Positions 24,819 to 33,930 are shown, counted from the stretch's first letter. The stretch: 64,000 nucleotides of DNA from Palsa-89 sp963824345 (GCA_963824345.1 CAWGOZ010000008.1:62001-126000); one strand, 5' to 3'. Numbers and translations are program-made. Notes: generated by a model not told the origin, from the letters alone.

Positions 24819-25835
24819 ATGTTGCCACCATTTCAGATCCGCAAGCCGTTTGCGCCCGCCTGCCTTTTGGCGCTGGCCCTGTTCACGCCGATGGGCGTGT
24901 TTGGGCAGAATTGGACTCCGCCCCGCACGCCGGACGGCCATCCCGACCTCTCCGGAGTCTGGACCAATGCGACCGTCACGCCGCTCCAACGGCCCAAGGA
25001 ACTGGGCGACAAACAGTTCTTTACGCCCGAAGAAGCGGCGGCCTACGAGAAGCAGCGCGTTCAACAGGGCAATGCCGATAACGTTGAAGGAGAACGCGGC
25101 GCGTCCGACTTGGCGCGCCGTGCGTACAACAACTTCTGGACGGATCGTGGAAACCGCGTATCCACCATGCGTACATCGCTCATTATGGATCCTCCGGACG
25201 GAAGAGTTCCTCCGCTGACTGAGTCGGCGCAAAAGAAATTCATGGCCCAGCGCGCGGAGCTGGCCCAGCATCCTTTTGACGGGCCCGAAGACCGCAATTT
25301 GACCGAGCGCTGCATCTTGTTTGGCGCAGCCGGTCCGCCCATGTTTCCCGAGCCTTACAACAACAACTACGAGTTTGTCCAAACCCCAGGGACCCTGGCC
25401 ATAGCGGTGGAAATGAATCACGAGACCCGGGTTATTCCACTGGACGGGAGTCCGCATCTGCCGCCGCAGATCCGCCAGTGGACCGGCGACTCGCGCGGGC
25501 ACTGGGAAGGTGACACGCTGGTTGTGGATACAACAAATTTCAATTTTAATAACCAAAGCCGCTTCGGCGTCGCCTATTTGGATGGGATGAGCGACGAGAA
25601 TCTGCATGTAACCGAACGCTTCCGCCGCACGGGCCCCGACACCATCATGTATCAAGCCACGGTTGACGACCCCACCGTATATACCAAACCCTGGACGGTG
25701 GAGATATCCATGACGAAGCGCGCCGGCCGTATCTTTGAATACGCCTGCCACGAGGGCAATTACGCCATGATGGACATACTTTCGGGTGCCCGGGCAGTGG
25801 AAAAGAAGGCCGCCGCGTCCCCGTTGAAACCATGA
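24819..25835 (+). CDS. Secreted DLxGxW-family protein
   Basis: A 338-residue secreted protein (signal about 1-30, GVFGQN). Mature start contains DGHPDLSGVW (about 39-48). Later landmarks are GHWEGDTLVVDTTNF, DENLHVTERFRRTGPDT and MYQATVDDPTVYTKPW, a set shared with the paralogues at 25832, 27599 and 29506. The family is abundant in Acidobacteria and related soil bacteria and is of unknown function; a beta-barrel fold is likely. ATG at 24819 is taken as start; TTG at 24807 is possible. Its end overlaps the next start by 4 bases (ATGA), so they are coupled. Confidence 0.8.
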   Translation: MLPPFQIRKPFAPACLLALALFTPMGVFGQNWTPPRTPDGHPDLSGVWTNATVTPLQRPKELGDKQFFTPEEAAAYEKQRVQQGNADNVEGERGASDLARRAYNNFWTDRGNRVSTMRTSLIMDPPDGRVPPLTESAQKKFMAQRAELAQHPFDGPEDRNLTERCILFGAAGPPMFPEPYNNNYEFVQTPGTLAIAVEMNHETRVIPLDGSPHLPPQIRQWTGDSRGHWEGDTLVVDTTNFNFNNQSRFGVAYLDGMSDENLHVTERFRRTGPDTIMYQATVDDPTVYTKPWTVEISMTKRAGRIFEYACHEGNYAMMDILSGARAVEKKAAASPLKP

Positions 25836-27595
25836 ACTTATCCCGACTTCTTATCACAGCCCTTATCAGCCTTCCCTTGTTTGGCCAGTACGATCTCACC
25901 GGAGAATGGGGAGCGCGCTATCACGAAGATCAGCCCGAGCGGATCCCTGGTCCGGAACTCGGCGATTATCTGGGCTTGCCGATCACAAACGCCGCCCGGT
26001 TGCGCGCCGACAGTTGGGATGCCTCCATCGCTACGCTGCCGGAGTGGCAGTGCCGTCCCCATCCAGCCGACTACGGAACGCGCGGCCCCGCTAATCTCCG
26101 GATTTGGAAGGACGTCGACAACCAGACGCAGCAGACCATCGCGTACCACACTCACGTGCAGTGGCAGGCTCAGGAGAGAACCATTTGGATGGATGGCCGT
26201 CCGCAGCCCTCCGCGGAGGAGCCTTACACCTGGCAAGGCTTCTCGACCGGAAAATGGGAAGGCAATCAACTCACCGTCACCACCACGCATCTCAAGGAGA
26301 GCTACCTCCGTAGGAACGGAGTTCCGCGCAGCGACCGCGCCACGCTGGTGGAGCACTGGATTCGCCACGGCGACGTCCTGACCCTGGTCAGCATCGTCAC
26401 CGATCCGGTCTATCTGACGGAACCGTTCATTCGCACCACGAACTGGGTACTTACGCTGGAACAAGGGATCGATCCTTATCCCTGCGAGGTGGCCGAGGAA
26501 GTGGAACGGCCCAAGGGTTCGGTTCCCCATCACCTGCCGGGAACCAACCCGTTTCTTTCCGAATTCGCCGAGAAGCATAGCCTGCCGGTCCAAGCCACTC
26601 GCGGCGGGGCCGAAACCATGTATCCGGAATATCGAATGGCGATGAAGGCAGCGGTGGCTCCCAGCAACGCGCCCGATCCGCCCAATGTGCCGGAAGCTGC
26701 ACCGCAGGGCATTCAGGTGCAACACGTCCGCGGCAATGTCTTTATGCTCTCGGGAGCCGGCGGCAACATCACTATAGACGCAGGCACCGAAGGCGTGCTG
26801 CTGGTAGACGCGGGGCTGGCGGATAAAACCGATCAGGTGCTGGCAGAGATCGCGAAAATTTCCAACAAGCCCATTCGCTATATCATCGATACCCATCTGC
26901 ATGCCGACCACACCGGTGGAAACGAGAAGATCGCGAAGTTGGGCCAGACCATTGCCGGCGGCGATGTCACCAATCTCACCGACGATGCCAAGGAAGGCGC
27001 GAAGGTAATCGCGCATCAAAACGTGCTCAATCGGATGTCGGCCTCGGAAGGCGGCAAGCCTGCCTCGCCCTTCGGAATGCTGCCCACCGACACATATTTC
27101 GGCTCGAGCAAGGACCTGTTCTTCAACGACGAAGGGATCCGCATCCTGCATCCCAAGGCGGCCCACACCGACGGCGACAGCATGGTTTTCTTTCGCCGAT
27201 CGGACGTGATCAGCACCGGCGATATCTACACCACCCTCGGTTACCCTTTCCTCGATTTAGCGCGAGGCGGCAGCATCCAGGGTGAACTCGACGCATTGAA
27301 TCAGATTCTTGGCCTGGTGATCCCGGCGCGCAATGAGGAAGGCGGAACCTACATCATTCCGGGCCATGGGCGGCTTTCGGACGGCGCCGATGTCGGTTAC
27401 TACCGCGACATGCTTACCATCATTCGCGACCGGATCTTGGATCTGCGCAAGAAGGGCATGACGCTGGAGCAGGTGATAGCCGCCAAGCCGACCCGGGATT
27501 ACGATCCGCGCTGGGGCCACACCACCGGTTTCTGGACCACGGATATGTTCGTCGAGGCCGTATATAAGAGTCTCGGCGAGAAGGGAGCGCATTAA
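25832..27595 (+). CDS. Fusion: DLxGxW secreted domain plus metallo-beta-lactamase-fold hydrolase
   Basis: A 587-residue secreted fusion. Signal about 1-18 (LFGQ). Residues about 19-270 are a DLxGxW domain (QYDLTGEW, ERIPGPELGDYLGLP, LKESYLRRNGVPRSDRATLVEHW, ending ETMYPEYRMAM). A Pro/Ala-rich linker (about 271-295) leads to a metallo-beta-lactamase domain with the zinc motif H355-L-H-A-D-H360 (DTHLHADHTGGN) and later HTDGDSMVFF and IIPGHGRLSDGAD with the third-site ligands. The two halves match the separate genes at 27599 and 28544, so this is a fused copy. Substrate unknown; periplasmic hydrolysis or thiol-ester cleavage is possible. Confidence 0.87.
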   Translation: MNLSRLLITALISLPLFGQYDLTGEWGARYHEDQPERIPGPELGDYLGLPITNAARLRADSWDASIATLPEWQCRPHPADYGTRGPANLRIWKDVDNQTQQTIAYHTHVQWQAQERTIWMDGRPQPSAEEPYTWQGFSTGKWEGNQLTVTTTHLKESYLRRNGVPRSDRATLVEHWIRHGDVLTLVSIVTDPVYLTEPFIRTTNWVLTLEQGIDPYPCEVAEEVERPKGSVPHHLPGTNPFLSEFAEKHSLPVQATRGGAETMYPEYRMAMKAAVAPSNAPDPPNVPEAAPQGIQVQHVRGNVFMLSGAGGNITIDAGTEGVLLVDAGLADKTDQVLAEIAKISNKPIRYIIDTHLHADHTGGNEKIAKLGQTIAGGDVTNLTDDAKEGAKVIAHQNVLNRMSASEGGKPASPFGMLPTDTYFGSSKDLFFNDEGIRILHPKAAHTDGDSMVFFRRSDVISTGDIYTTLGYPFLDLARGGSIQGELDALNQILGLVIPARNEEGGTYIIPGHGRLSDGADVGYYRDMLTIIRDRILDLRKKGMTLEQVIAAKPTRDYDPRWGHTTGFWTTDMFVEAVYKSLGEKGAH

Positions 27596-27598
27596 TTC

Positions 27599-28537
27599 AT
27601 GATTCGCATTCAGGAACAGTGGCTTCGATTTCTCGTAGCCGCGCTATTAATTTCATCGCCCGCCTTCGCGCAGGTGGATTTTTCGGGAGGCTGGTCGCCC
27701 CTCTATCACGAAGACCTTCCGGATCGCATCCCCGGTCCCGAGCTGGGCGATTACTTAGGGCTTCCCCTGAACGACGCCGCTCGGCTGCGCGCCGACAGCT
27801 ACGATGCGGATCGCATTTCCGTGGTTCCCGAGTATGAATGCCGTCCGCATTCTTCGGATTATTCCATGCGCGGGCTGGCCAACATGCGCGTGGATGCGAT
27901 TCGAGATCCAGTCACCCAGCGAGTGATCGCCTTCCACACCCGTATGAACTTCCAAGAGATGGAGCGGACCATCTGGCTGGACGGCCGGCCGCACCCTTCC
28001 GAGTACGCGCCGCACACCTGGGCAGGGTTTTCCACCGGCACGTGGCAGGACAACATGCTGGACGTCTACACCACTCACCTGAAGGAAAGTTACTTGAAGC
28101 GAAATGGCGTTCCGCGCAGCGACAAAGCTACGTTCACCGAACATTGGGTGAGGCATGGAAATTATCTGACGGTTGCCACGCTGGTAACGGATCCCGTCTT
28201 CCTGACCGAACCCCTGGTCCGGACGCAAACCTGGGTCTTCGATCCGTCGCAGGTGATCGGCAGAGACATCTGCGAAACCGCCGCGGAGGTGCCCAAGGCC
28301 GCCGATTTCGTGCCCAACCACTTGCCCGGAACAAATCCGTTTCTGCACGAGGTCGCCGATTGGTACGGATTGCCGTACGAAGCCACCCGGGGCGGCGCGG
28401 AAACGTTGTATCCGGAGTACATCAAGAAAATGGGCAAGCCCGAGCACCCCCGCGACCGCTGCGAACGCTATTGCTCTTGTGGCGCCGAAGGCTACGTCTG
28501 CTTAGACCCCACCGCGCCTCCGCCGAAAAAACAGTAA
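27599..28537 (+). CDS. Secreted DLxGxW-family protein with Cys-rich tail
   Basis: A 312-residue paralogue of the N-terminal half of the preceding fusion. Signal about 1-25 (SPAFAQ), then VDFSGGW, DRIPGPELGDYLGLP, MERTIWLDGRPHPSEYAPHTW and HLKESYLKRNGVPRSDKATF. After the shared ETLYPEY segment it carries a unique tail with RDRCERYCSCGAEGYVC, a four-Cys cluster that the fused version lacks. It lies 3 bases after the fusion gene and 6 bases before a separate metallohydrolase, so all are in one operon. Function unknown; the Cys cluster could bind metal or form disulfides in the periplasm. Confidence 0.82.
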   Translation: MIRIQEQWLRFLVAALLISSPAFAQVDFSGGWSPLYHEDLPDRIPGPELGDYLGLPLNDAARLRADSYDADRISVVPEYECRPHSSDYSMRGLANMRVDAIRDPVTQRVIAFHTRMNFQEMERTIWLDGRPHPSEYAPHTWAGFSTGTWQDNMLDVYTTHLKESYLKRNGVPRSDKATFTEHWVRHGNYLTVATLVTDPVFLTEPLVRTQTWVFDPSQVIGRDICETAAEVPKAADFVPNHLPGTNPFLHEVADWYGLPYEATRGGAETLYPEYIKKMGKPEHPRDRCERYCSCGAEGYVCLDPTAPPPKKQ

Positions 28538-28543
28538 CCGAAA

Positions 28544-29509
28544 ATGACCCACCCTATGCGTCTCACGATTCTCCTCGCCTCCAGCCTGACTCTATGGCTC
28601 GGGCGGGCCAGTTCGCAATCTCAGAATTTCGATAACGTGCAAATCCACGTGGAGCCGGTGCAGCACAACATTTACATGCTGGTTGGCGCGGGCGGCAATA
28701 CCACGCTTCAAGTAGGCAGCGAAGGCGTGCTGCTGGTGGACACCCAGTTTGCGCCTCTGGCCCCCAAGCTGATGGCCGAGATTCGCAAGCTTTCACCCGG
28801 TCCGCTGCGCTACATCATCAACACGCACGTTCACCCCGATCATGTGGGCGGAAATGCCGCCATTGCTCAGCTCGCAGGCGCAGATCCAGCGCTGCCGCTG
28901 AAGATCATCGCGCACGAAAACGTGCTCAACCGTTTGACCGAGACCGTTCCCGGGCAGCCGCGTTTTCCAGAGGAGGGCCTGCCCATCGACGAGTACGCGA
29001 CCCCCACCAAGAACCTGCACTTCAACGGTGAGGCCGTCATCATCTATCACGAGCCGAACGCGCACACCGACGGCGACAGCGTGGTTCTGTTTCGAGGCTC
29101 GGATGTGATCAGCACCGGCGACATTTTCACCCCCGGCGGCTATCCCTTCATCGACGTGGCGCGCGGTGGTAGCGTGCAGGGAGAAATTTTGGCGCTTAAC
29201 CATATTCTGCAGCTCGCTGTCCCTGCCAAGACGCAGGAAGGCGGCACCTACGTGATTCCCGGTCACGGCCGGATTTGTGACGACGCCGATGTGGTCGAGT
29301 TTCGCGACATGGTGGTCATCGTGCGCGACCGGGTTCGCGACATGATCCAAAAAGGCAAGACCCTGGATGAGGTGAAGGCAGCGAAGCTCACCCGGGACTA
29401 CGACCCCGAGTACGTATCGGCCAACAGCTTCGTCACGGCCGATCGATTTGTGGAAGCGGTTTACAACAGTCTTTCGCCCTCGACGGGCACGGGGAGGTCG
29501 TCGCGGTGA
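28544..29509 (+). CDS. Secreted metallo-beta-lactamase-fold hydrolase
   Basis: A 321-residue protein with its own signal peptide (about 1-25, RASSQS). Zinc motif H95-V-H-P-D-H100 (NTHVHPDHVGGN), second-site HTDGDSVVLF (about 173-182) and VIPGHGRICDDAD for the third ligand region. It is the stand-alone counterpart of the C-terminal half of the 25832 fusion; the two share NVLNR, STGDI, GGYPF-D-ARGGS and the C-terminal TRDYDP repeat. It probably acts in the periplasm; the substrate is not evident. The TGA overlaps the GTG of the next gene (GTGA). Confidence 0.87.
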   Translation: MTHPMRLTILLASSLTLWLGRASSQSQNFDNVQIHVEPVQHNIYMLVGAGGNTTLQVGSEGVLLVDTQFAPLAPKLMAEIRKLSPGPLRYIINTHVHPDHVGGNAAIAQLAGADPALPLKIIAHENVLNRLTETVPGQPRFPEEGLPIDEYATPTKNLHFNGEAVIIYHEPNAHTDGDSVVLFRGSDVISTGDIFTPGGYPFIDVARGGSVQGEILALNHILQLAVPAKTQEGGTYVIPGHGRICDDADVVEFRDMVVIVRDRVRDMIQKGKTLDEVKAAKLTRDYDPEYVSANSFVTADRFVEAVYNSLSPSTGTGRSSR

Positions 29510-30285
29510 AACCACAACTTTTCCTAATCGTCCTTGGCATGGCGGGCGCGCTCTGCGCCCAGATCGGCGGCCGTGCTCCTTATGTACCGGACCCCGGTAA
29601 ACCGGGCGCGCCGATCGATCTTACTGGATACTGGGTTGCCTACGTCACCGAAGACTGGCGCTGGCGCATGGTCACGCCGCTCAAAGGCGATGCCGCCAGC
29701 GTCCCCACCAATGAGGAAGGCCGGAGGGTGCTCAACCTTTGGGATCCGGCCAAGGATGAAGCCGCCGGGCTGCAGTGTAAATCCTATGGCGCTCCAGCTA
29801 TCATGCGTGTTCCCGGGCGTCTGCACATCACCTGGCAGGACGATACCACTCTCAAGATCGAGACCGACGCCGGAAAGCAGACTCGATTGTTCCACTTTAC
29901 CGGCGCCGCGCCTCGCGAAGCCACGCCGACGTGGCAGGGATATTCGTTCGCAAAATGGGAAGGCGCCTTGCCAGTGGTTAATCCGCCGGTTTTTTTCGGC
30001 CTGGGAATCAACCCTCGCCTGGGCGCGCGATCCCGCTCCTTGGAAGTGACCACAACGCAGTTGCGCGCAGGATACCTGCGCAAGAACGGGGTCCCCTATA
30101 GCGATAAGACCGTTCTCAAAGAGTATTACGACGTGTTCAGCGAGCCGAATGCCGACACGTGGCTCATGGTAACCACGGTAGTGGATGACCCCACCTATCT
30201 GGCTTTGCCGTTCGTTACCACCAGTCACTTCAAGAAACTCGCGGACGCATCGGGTTGGGACCCGGAGCCCTGCACGGCGAAATAG
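29506..30285 (+). CDS. Secreted DLxGxW-family protein
   Basis: A 259-residue member of the same secreted family as 24819, 25832 and 27599. Signal about 1-19 (ALCAQ), then APIDLTGYWVAYVTEDW, QGYSFAKWEG and RAGYLRKNGVPYSDKTVLKEYYD, matching the L-R/K-NGVP-SDK element of its neighbours. The GTG start overlaps the stop of the metallohydrolase by 4 bases. It ends 1 base before the convergent PQQ dehydrogenase stop, so the operon closes here. Function unknown. Confidence 0.8.
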   Translation: MKPQLFLIVLGMAGALCAQIGGRAPYVPDPGKPGAPIDLTGYWVAYVTEDWRWRMVTPLKGDAASVPTNEEGRRVLNLWDPAKDEAAGLQCKSYGAPAIMRVPGRLHITWQDDTTLKIETDAGKQTRLFHFTGAAPREATPTWQGYSFAKWEGALPVVNPPVFFGLGINPRLGARSRSLEVTTTQLRAGYLRKNGVPYSDKTVLKEYYDVFSEPNADTWLMVTTVVDDPTYLALPFVTTSHFKKLADASGWDPEPCTAK

Positions 30286-30286
30286 A

Positions 30287-32353
30287 CTATTTTTCGTCCG
30301 GCAGCGCGAACACATATAGCGCATTCCCGGTCAGCGGATGATGAATCTCGGGCGCGATGGTCTGCGGCACCAGCCTTGGACTGCCGCCGCCGATTCCCGT
30401 GGTGACGGCGATGTATTGCTTGCCGTCGATACTGAATGACACCGGAAAGCCTTGCACTGTGGTTCCCAGGCGCGCGCGCCACAGTTCCTTGCCGGTCTTT
30501 ACATCCACGGCGTGGAAGTTGCGATCAAGATCTCCCACGAACGCGATTCCTCCGGCGGTGGACAACACAGCCGTCAGAAAAGGCGCCCGCTGCTGGATCG
30601 ACCAGTTTTCTTTCATCGTTTTCACATCGTACGCGGCCAGTTTGCCGATGTTACCGTTGCTCCCCGGCATTTCGAAAAAACGCCGGTCCGCCGCCGTGCC
30701 GCCGGAGCCTTCCTTGAATTCCACCACGCGCCCCTTCATCTCGAGGCAGCTCTGGCTCAACGGAATGATGAGCTGGCTGGTCGCCGGATGGTAGCTCATG
30801 GCTTGCCAGTTGTGGCCGCCCTCCGTGCTGGGACAAGATTGCACCCACTGGCCCGTCTGCTGTTCCAGGATATCGGCGCGATAGGTTGGTTGGCCGGTCT
30901 CCTCGTCAAAATGGTCGAAGACATTCTGGAAAACAGTTTCTTTTCGTCCCAGATATTTTCCGGTGGTTCGGTCTAATTTCCACAAAATACCCGGCTTTCC
31001 GATAGTAAATACCAGCTTCTGCCCATCGGAATCCACCAGGACGCGCTCGTAGACTTCGTCCAGATCCAGCGTCTCTCCGCCAACATGCTGGTAGTACCAC
31101 GCGAGTTTGCCGGTATCCGGATCGAGGGCTAGCGTGGAACTGGTGTAGAGCGCGCGGGCCGCCCCCGATCCACGAGTCGCACGCATCCAGGGCTTGGCTT
31201 GAGCCACTCCCCAATAGGTCAAATTCAACTCTGGATCGTAACTGCCGGTGATCCAGGTGTCGCCGCCGGCGCGCAGCAGATCGGGAAGTTTCCCCCAGGT
31301 ATCACCGCCTGGCTGGTTTTCTCGGGCAACAGTGTCGAATCTCCAAACCTGTTTGCCGGTTTCCGGGTCGTAAGCGCTGATGAAGCAGCCGTCGGTCTTG
31401 TATTGATCGCAGCCGCTCAGCCCCTGCACTATTTTGCCCCGGATGACGATGGGGCCGCTGGTGTTGGTGTAGCCTTTGGCCGGATCGGCGATGGCGGTTT
31501 GCCAAACGACTTTGCCGGTGTGCGCGTCCAGCGCCAGGATTCGCGCGTCGTTGGTGGCCATGAACACCTTGTCTTCGTAGAGTGCCAGGCTGCGCATCGC
31601 GCCGATCCCGCCCGGGGACTCCGGGCCGATGCGATTCTCCCAGATGAGATCGCCCGTTCGACCATTGATGGCCTGGACCACGTTGCCAGTGTTGGAAAGA
31701 AAAATGATCCCGTTGTGGACGATCGGCGTAGGCTCGTTGGCGCCGGAGCCATTATTCATGGCCCACTCCCACACCAGACGAAGATTCTTCACGTTGCCGG
31801 TATTGATTTGCGCTAGCGGGCTGTAACTGGAGGCATGATAGTCGCGCCGGATCATAAGCCAATCGCCCGGGTCCGGATTCCGCAGCATGGCATCGGTCAC
31901 CGGTTCATAATTCTTGACTTGCCCCGTGACTGTCAGGCCTCGGCCAGCCGAGGGGGGCGTGTCTGCGGCGGCCGCTTGCGATGGCTGCGCTGCGGAGCGC
32001 CCTCCGTTTACTTCAAGAATGAATGCCGCCAGATCGACATACACCTTCGCTCCGAGGCCGCCAGGATTTGCCGGCGGCATGGCCGACTGCATGTAGGCGA
32101 TCAGATCGCTGGCCGGCCGCGCGCCCCACGCACTCTTGAAATTTGCCCCAGCCAACTGAGGCGCTTCGCCGCTGCCGGCCAGGTCCGCCCGATGGCAGCT
32201 GGCGCAATTGGCTTGATACGCAGATCGGCCCGCCGCGGCTTGTTCCGCGGTGAAAGCAGCCGGCTGGGCCATCGCGTCCTGCCCGCCGATCCATATCACG
32301 GCAACGGCAACGATCGCAAAAGCCAGTCCCACACACCAACTCCAGTTCTTCAT
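30287..32353 (-). CDS. PQQ-dependent dehydrogenase with N-terminal cytochrome c
   Basis: A 688-residue periplasmic quinohemoprotein. Signal/anchor about 1-30 (DAMAQ), cytochrome c domain at about 35-115 with heme site C50-ASC-H54 (NCASCHRADLAG) and distal Met in QSAMPPANP. A PQQ beta-propeller fills about 150-688 with W-docking repeats (TGKVVWQTA, TGKQVWRFD, TGKELWRARLG) and the active-site region GGDTWITGSYDPELNLTYWG. This layout (heme first) is unlike classical type II alcohol dehydrogenases, where the heme is C-terminal. It oxidises an alcohol or aldehyde and passes electrons to cytochrome. The substrate is unknown. The gene overlaps hpaB by 4 bases. Confidence 0.92.
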   Translation of the reverse strand: MKNWSWCVGLAFAIVAVAVIWIGGQDAMAQPAAFTAEQAAAGRSAYQANCASCHRADLAGSGEAPQLAGANFKSAWGARPASDLIAYMQSAMPPANPGGLGAKVYVDLAAFILEVNGGRSAAQPSQAAAADTPPSAGRGLTVTGQVKNYEPVTDAMLRNPDPGDWLMIRRDYHASSYSPLAQINTGNVKNLRLVWEWAMNNGSGANEPTPIVHNGIIFLSNTGNVVQAINGRTGDLIWENRIGPESPGGIGAMRSLALYEDKVFMATNDARILALDAHTGKVVWQTAIADPAKGYTNTSGPIVIRGKIVQGLSGCDQYKTDGCFISAYDPETGKQVWRFDTVARENQPGGDTWGKLPDLLRAGGDTWITGSYDPELNLTYWGVAQAKPWMRATRGSGAARALYTSSTLALDPDTGKLAWYYQHVGGETLDLDEVYERVLVDSDGQKLVFTIGKPGILWKLDRTTGKYLGRKETVFQNVFDHFDEETGQPTYRADILEQQTGQWVQSCPSTEGGHNWQAMSYHPATSQLIIPLSQSCLEMKGRVVEFKEGSGGTAADRRFFEMPGSNGNIGKLAAYDVKTMKENWSIQQRAPFLTAVLSTAGGIAFVGDLDRNFHAVDVKTGKELWRARLGTTVQGFPVSFSIDGKQYIAVTTGIGGGSPRLVPQTIAPEIHHPLTGNALYVFALPDEK

Positions 32354-33894
32354 TGAAGACCTTCCTTCAGAAATTCTCGCACGCGATCCATATAAGCGCT
32401 GCGATCGTGACTGGACACCAACGCGCCAGCCGTGCGGACCGGATCTCCGAAGAAGAACCGCTCATAGAGCACCTGTCGCGACGCGAACGCCGACACAGCC
32501 GTATCCCACGCCAAACGGAAGAGCGGAATGCGATCCTGCGCTTCGGCTCGCGCAGCCTGGAAATAGTGGGCTATTTCATCGGCCATCGGACCTCGAACGT
32601 CGGCCTCGGTTGGCATGGCAACCAAACCGCTGGCGCCCATCTGCTGGATGATCTCCACCATGCGCGGATACAGCCGGGGATAGAGATTGCGCGCGGCGTC
32701 CAACGGATCCCAGGCCGGCCGCAGCATGCCGTATTCGTCCAACGCCGCGTCGGCCTCCGCCGCTCTCAGGAAGGCTCGCATGGTCTCCATGTTGACCCAG
32801 ATTTCGGCCAGCTTCTCCTGGATGTGCTGGAAGCTTTCGATCGCGATGGTATGCGCCATCAAGGATGCCAGCCCCATCAGATATTCGGTCTTCGCTAGAT
32901 CCTTCACAACCACCTGGTGAGTCATGCAGGCCAGCGCGCCGGTTCGCGCGTACGCGGCGTTGCAGCGGGCCACGTCACGGTACAGCAACACCCGTTCCCA
33001 CGGAACGAAAACATCGTCGAAGATCACCACCGAATCCAGTTCCTCAAAACGCGAGCCGAAAGGGTGATCGTATGGGGATCGCCCATAGTCCATGCTTTCG
33101 CGGCACAGGAACTTCAGACCCTCCGTGTTGGTTGGAAGGCACAGCCCAAACGCGTAGGGAGCGTCTTCTTCCTGATTCTTGATCAGCGTGGAGGGAAACA
33201 CCATCAGCTCGTCGGCGAACGGAAGAGTGGCCAGCATCCGGCAGCCGCGAATCACCAGCCCGGACGCCGTTTCTTCCTTCACGCGCGCGGCCAGGAATGG
33301 ATCAGCCTGCCGAGCGGCGCCTACCGATCGATTGGCTTGCGGCGTGATCAGCGTGTGCGTCATGCACAGATCGTGTTCGCGCAGATAATCGTAATAACAG
33401 CGGGCATTTTCCGCGAAGCGCGGATCGCCTTCGCCCAGGTAGGCCGCGCCGGACGCATAACCGGCCATGGCGCGATTCAGATAGTCGGGAGCGCGCCCCA
33501 GCATGCCGAAGTTCCAATCGGCCCGCACTTTCATCGCGCGGCTGATGCTGCGCAATTCTGCATCGTTGCGTGGGATCAGGAAGGTGCGGCTGACTTTCAC
33601 GCCGGAACTGGGCGAGTCGTACAACGTGATCTCGGGGTGGTCCCACTGCATGTCGTAAAGCTTCGCCAGCGTTTCCACCCCATGCCGCATGGCGGGATGC
33701 GTGGTTGGATCCTCCACTCGACGGCCGTCATACCAGAGATTGGGCGGATTGGCCCGAAGGCGCTCCAACACCTGCGCGCCCCGCCGGGCTCCGGCTCCGC
33801 TGTGGCTTGCGAACATAGCGCGTATTTTATCTCTTTCTGGGGCAGCTCGATCCGGAGAGGGCGACTCGAAACCAGATTGAAACATGATATTCAT
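32350..33894 (-). CDS. HpaB-type flavin-dependent hydroxylase / 4-hydroxybutyryl-CoA dehydratase family
   Basis: A 514-residue protein of the 4-hydroxyphenylacetate 3-monooxygenase large-subunit family. Landmarks are the N-terminal LRANPPNLWYDGRRVEDP (about 45-62), EHDLCMTHTLITPQANRS (about 175-192), LDSVVIFDDVFVPWERVLLYRD (about 287-308) and THQVVVKDLAKTEYLMGLA (about 323-341), all placed as in HpaB. It would hydroxylate a phenolic substrate with FADH2 supplied by an HpaC-type reductase, none of which is adjacent. The start could be the internal ATG at 33816, since the first 26 residues are family-poor. Operon partner: the PQQ dehydrogenase, overlapping by 4 bases. Confidence 0.9.
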   Translation of the reverse strand: MNIMFQSGFESPSPDRAAPERDKIRAMFASHSGAGARRGAQVLERLRANPPNLWYDGRRVEDPTTHPAMRHGVETLAKLYDMQWDHPEITLYDSPSSGVKVSRTFLIPRNDAELRSISRAMKVRADWNFGMLGRAPDYLNRAMAGYASGAAYLGEGDPRFAENARCYYDYLREHDLCMTHTLITPQANRSVGAARQADPFLAARVKEETASGLVIRGCRMLATLPFADELMVFPSTLIKNQEEDAPYAFGLCLPTNTEGLKFLCRESMDYGRSPYDHPFGSRFEELDSVVIFDDVFVPWERVLLYRDVARCNAAYARTGALACMTHQVVVKDLAKTEYLMGLASLMAHTIAIESFQHIQEKLAEIWVNMETMRAFLRAAEADAALDEYGMLRPAWDPLDAARNLYPRLYPRMVEIIQQMGASGLVAMPTEADVRGPMADEIAHYFQAARAEAQDRIPLFRLAWDTAVSAFASRQVLYERFFFGDPVRTAGALVSSHDRSAYMDRVREFLKEGLQ

Positions 33895-33930
33895 TCCACG
33901 GCGAACCTCGGCGCATTACATTGGGAGTCT

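Noticed and set aside
32917..33930. Upstream extension of the ppk1 reading frame by 338 codons
   Set aside because: It is antisense to the HpaB-type gene, has no PPK homology, and a GGGAG site with ATG at 33931 matches the family N-terminus.
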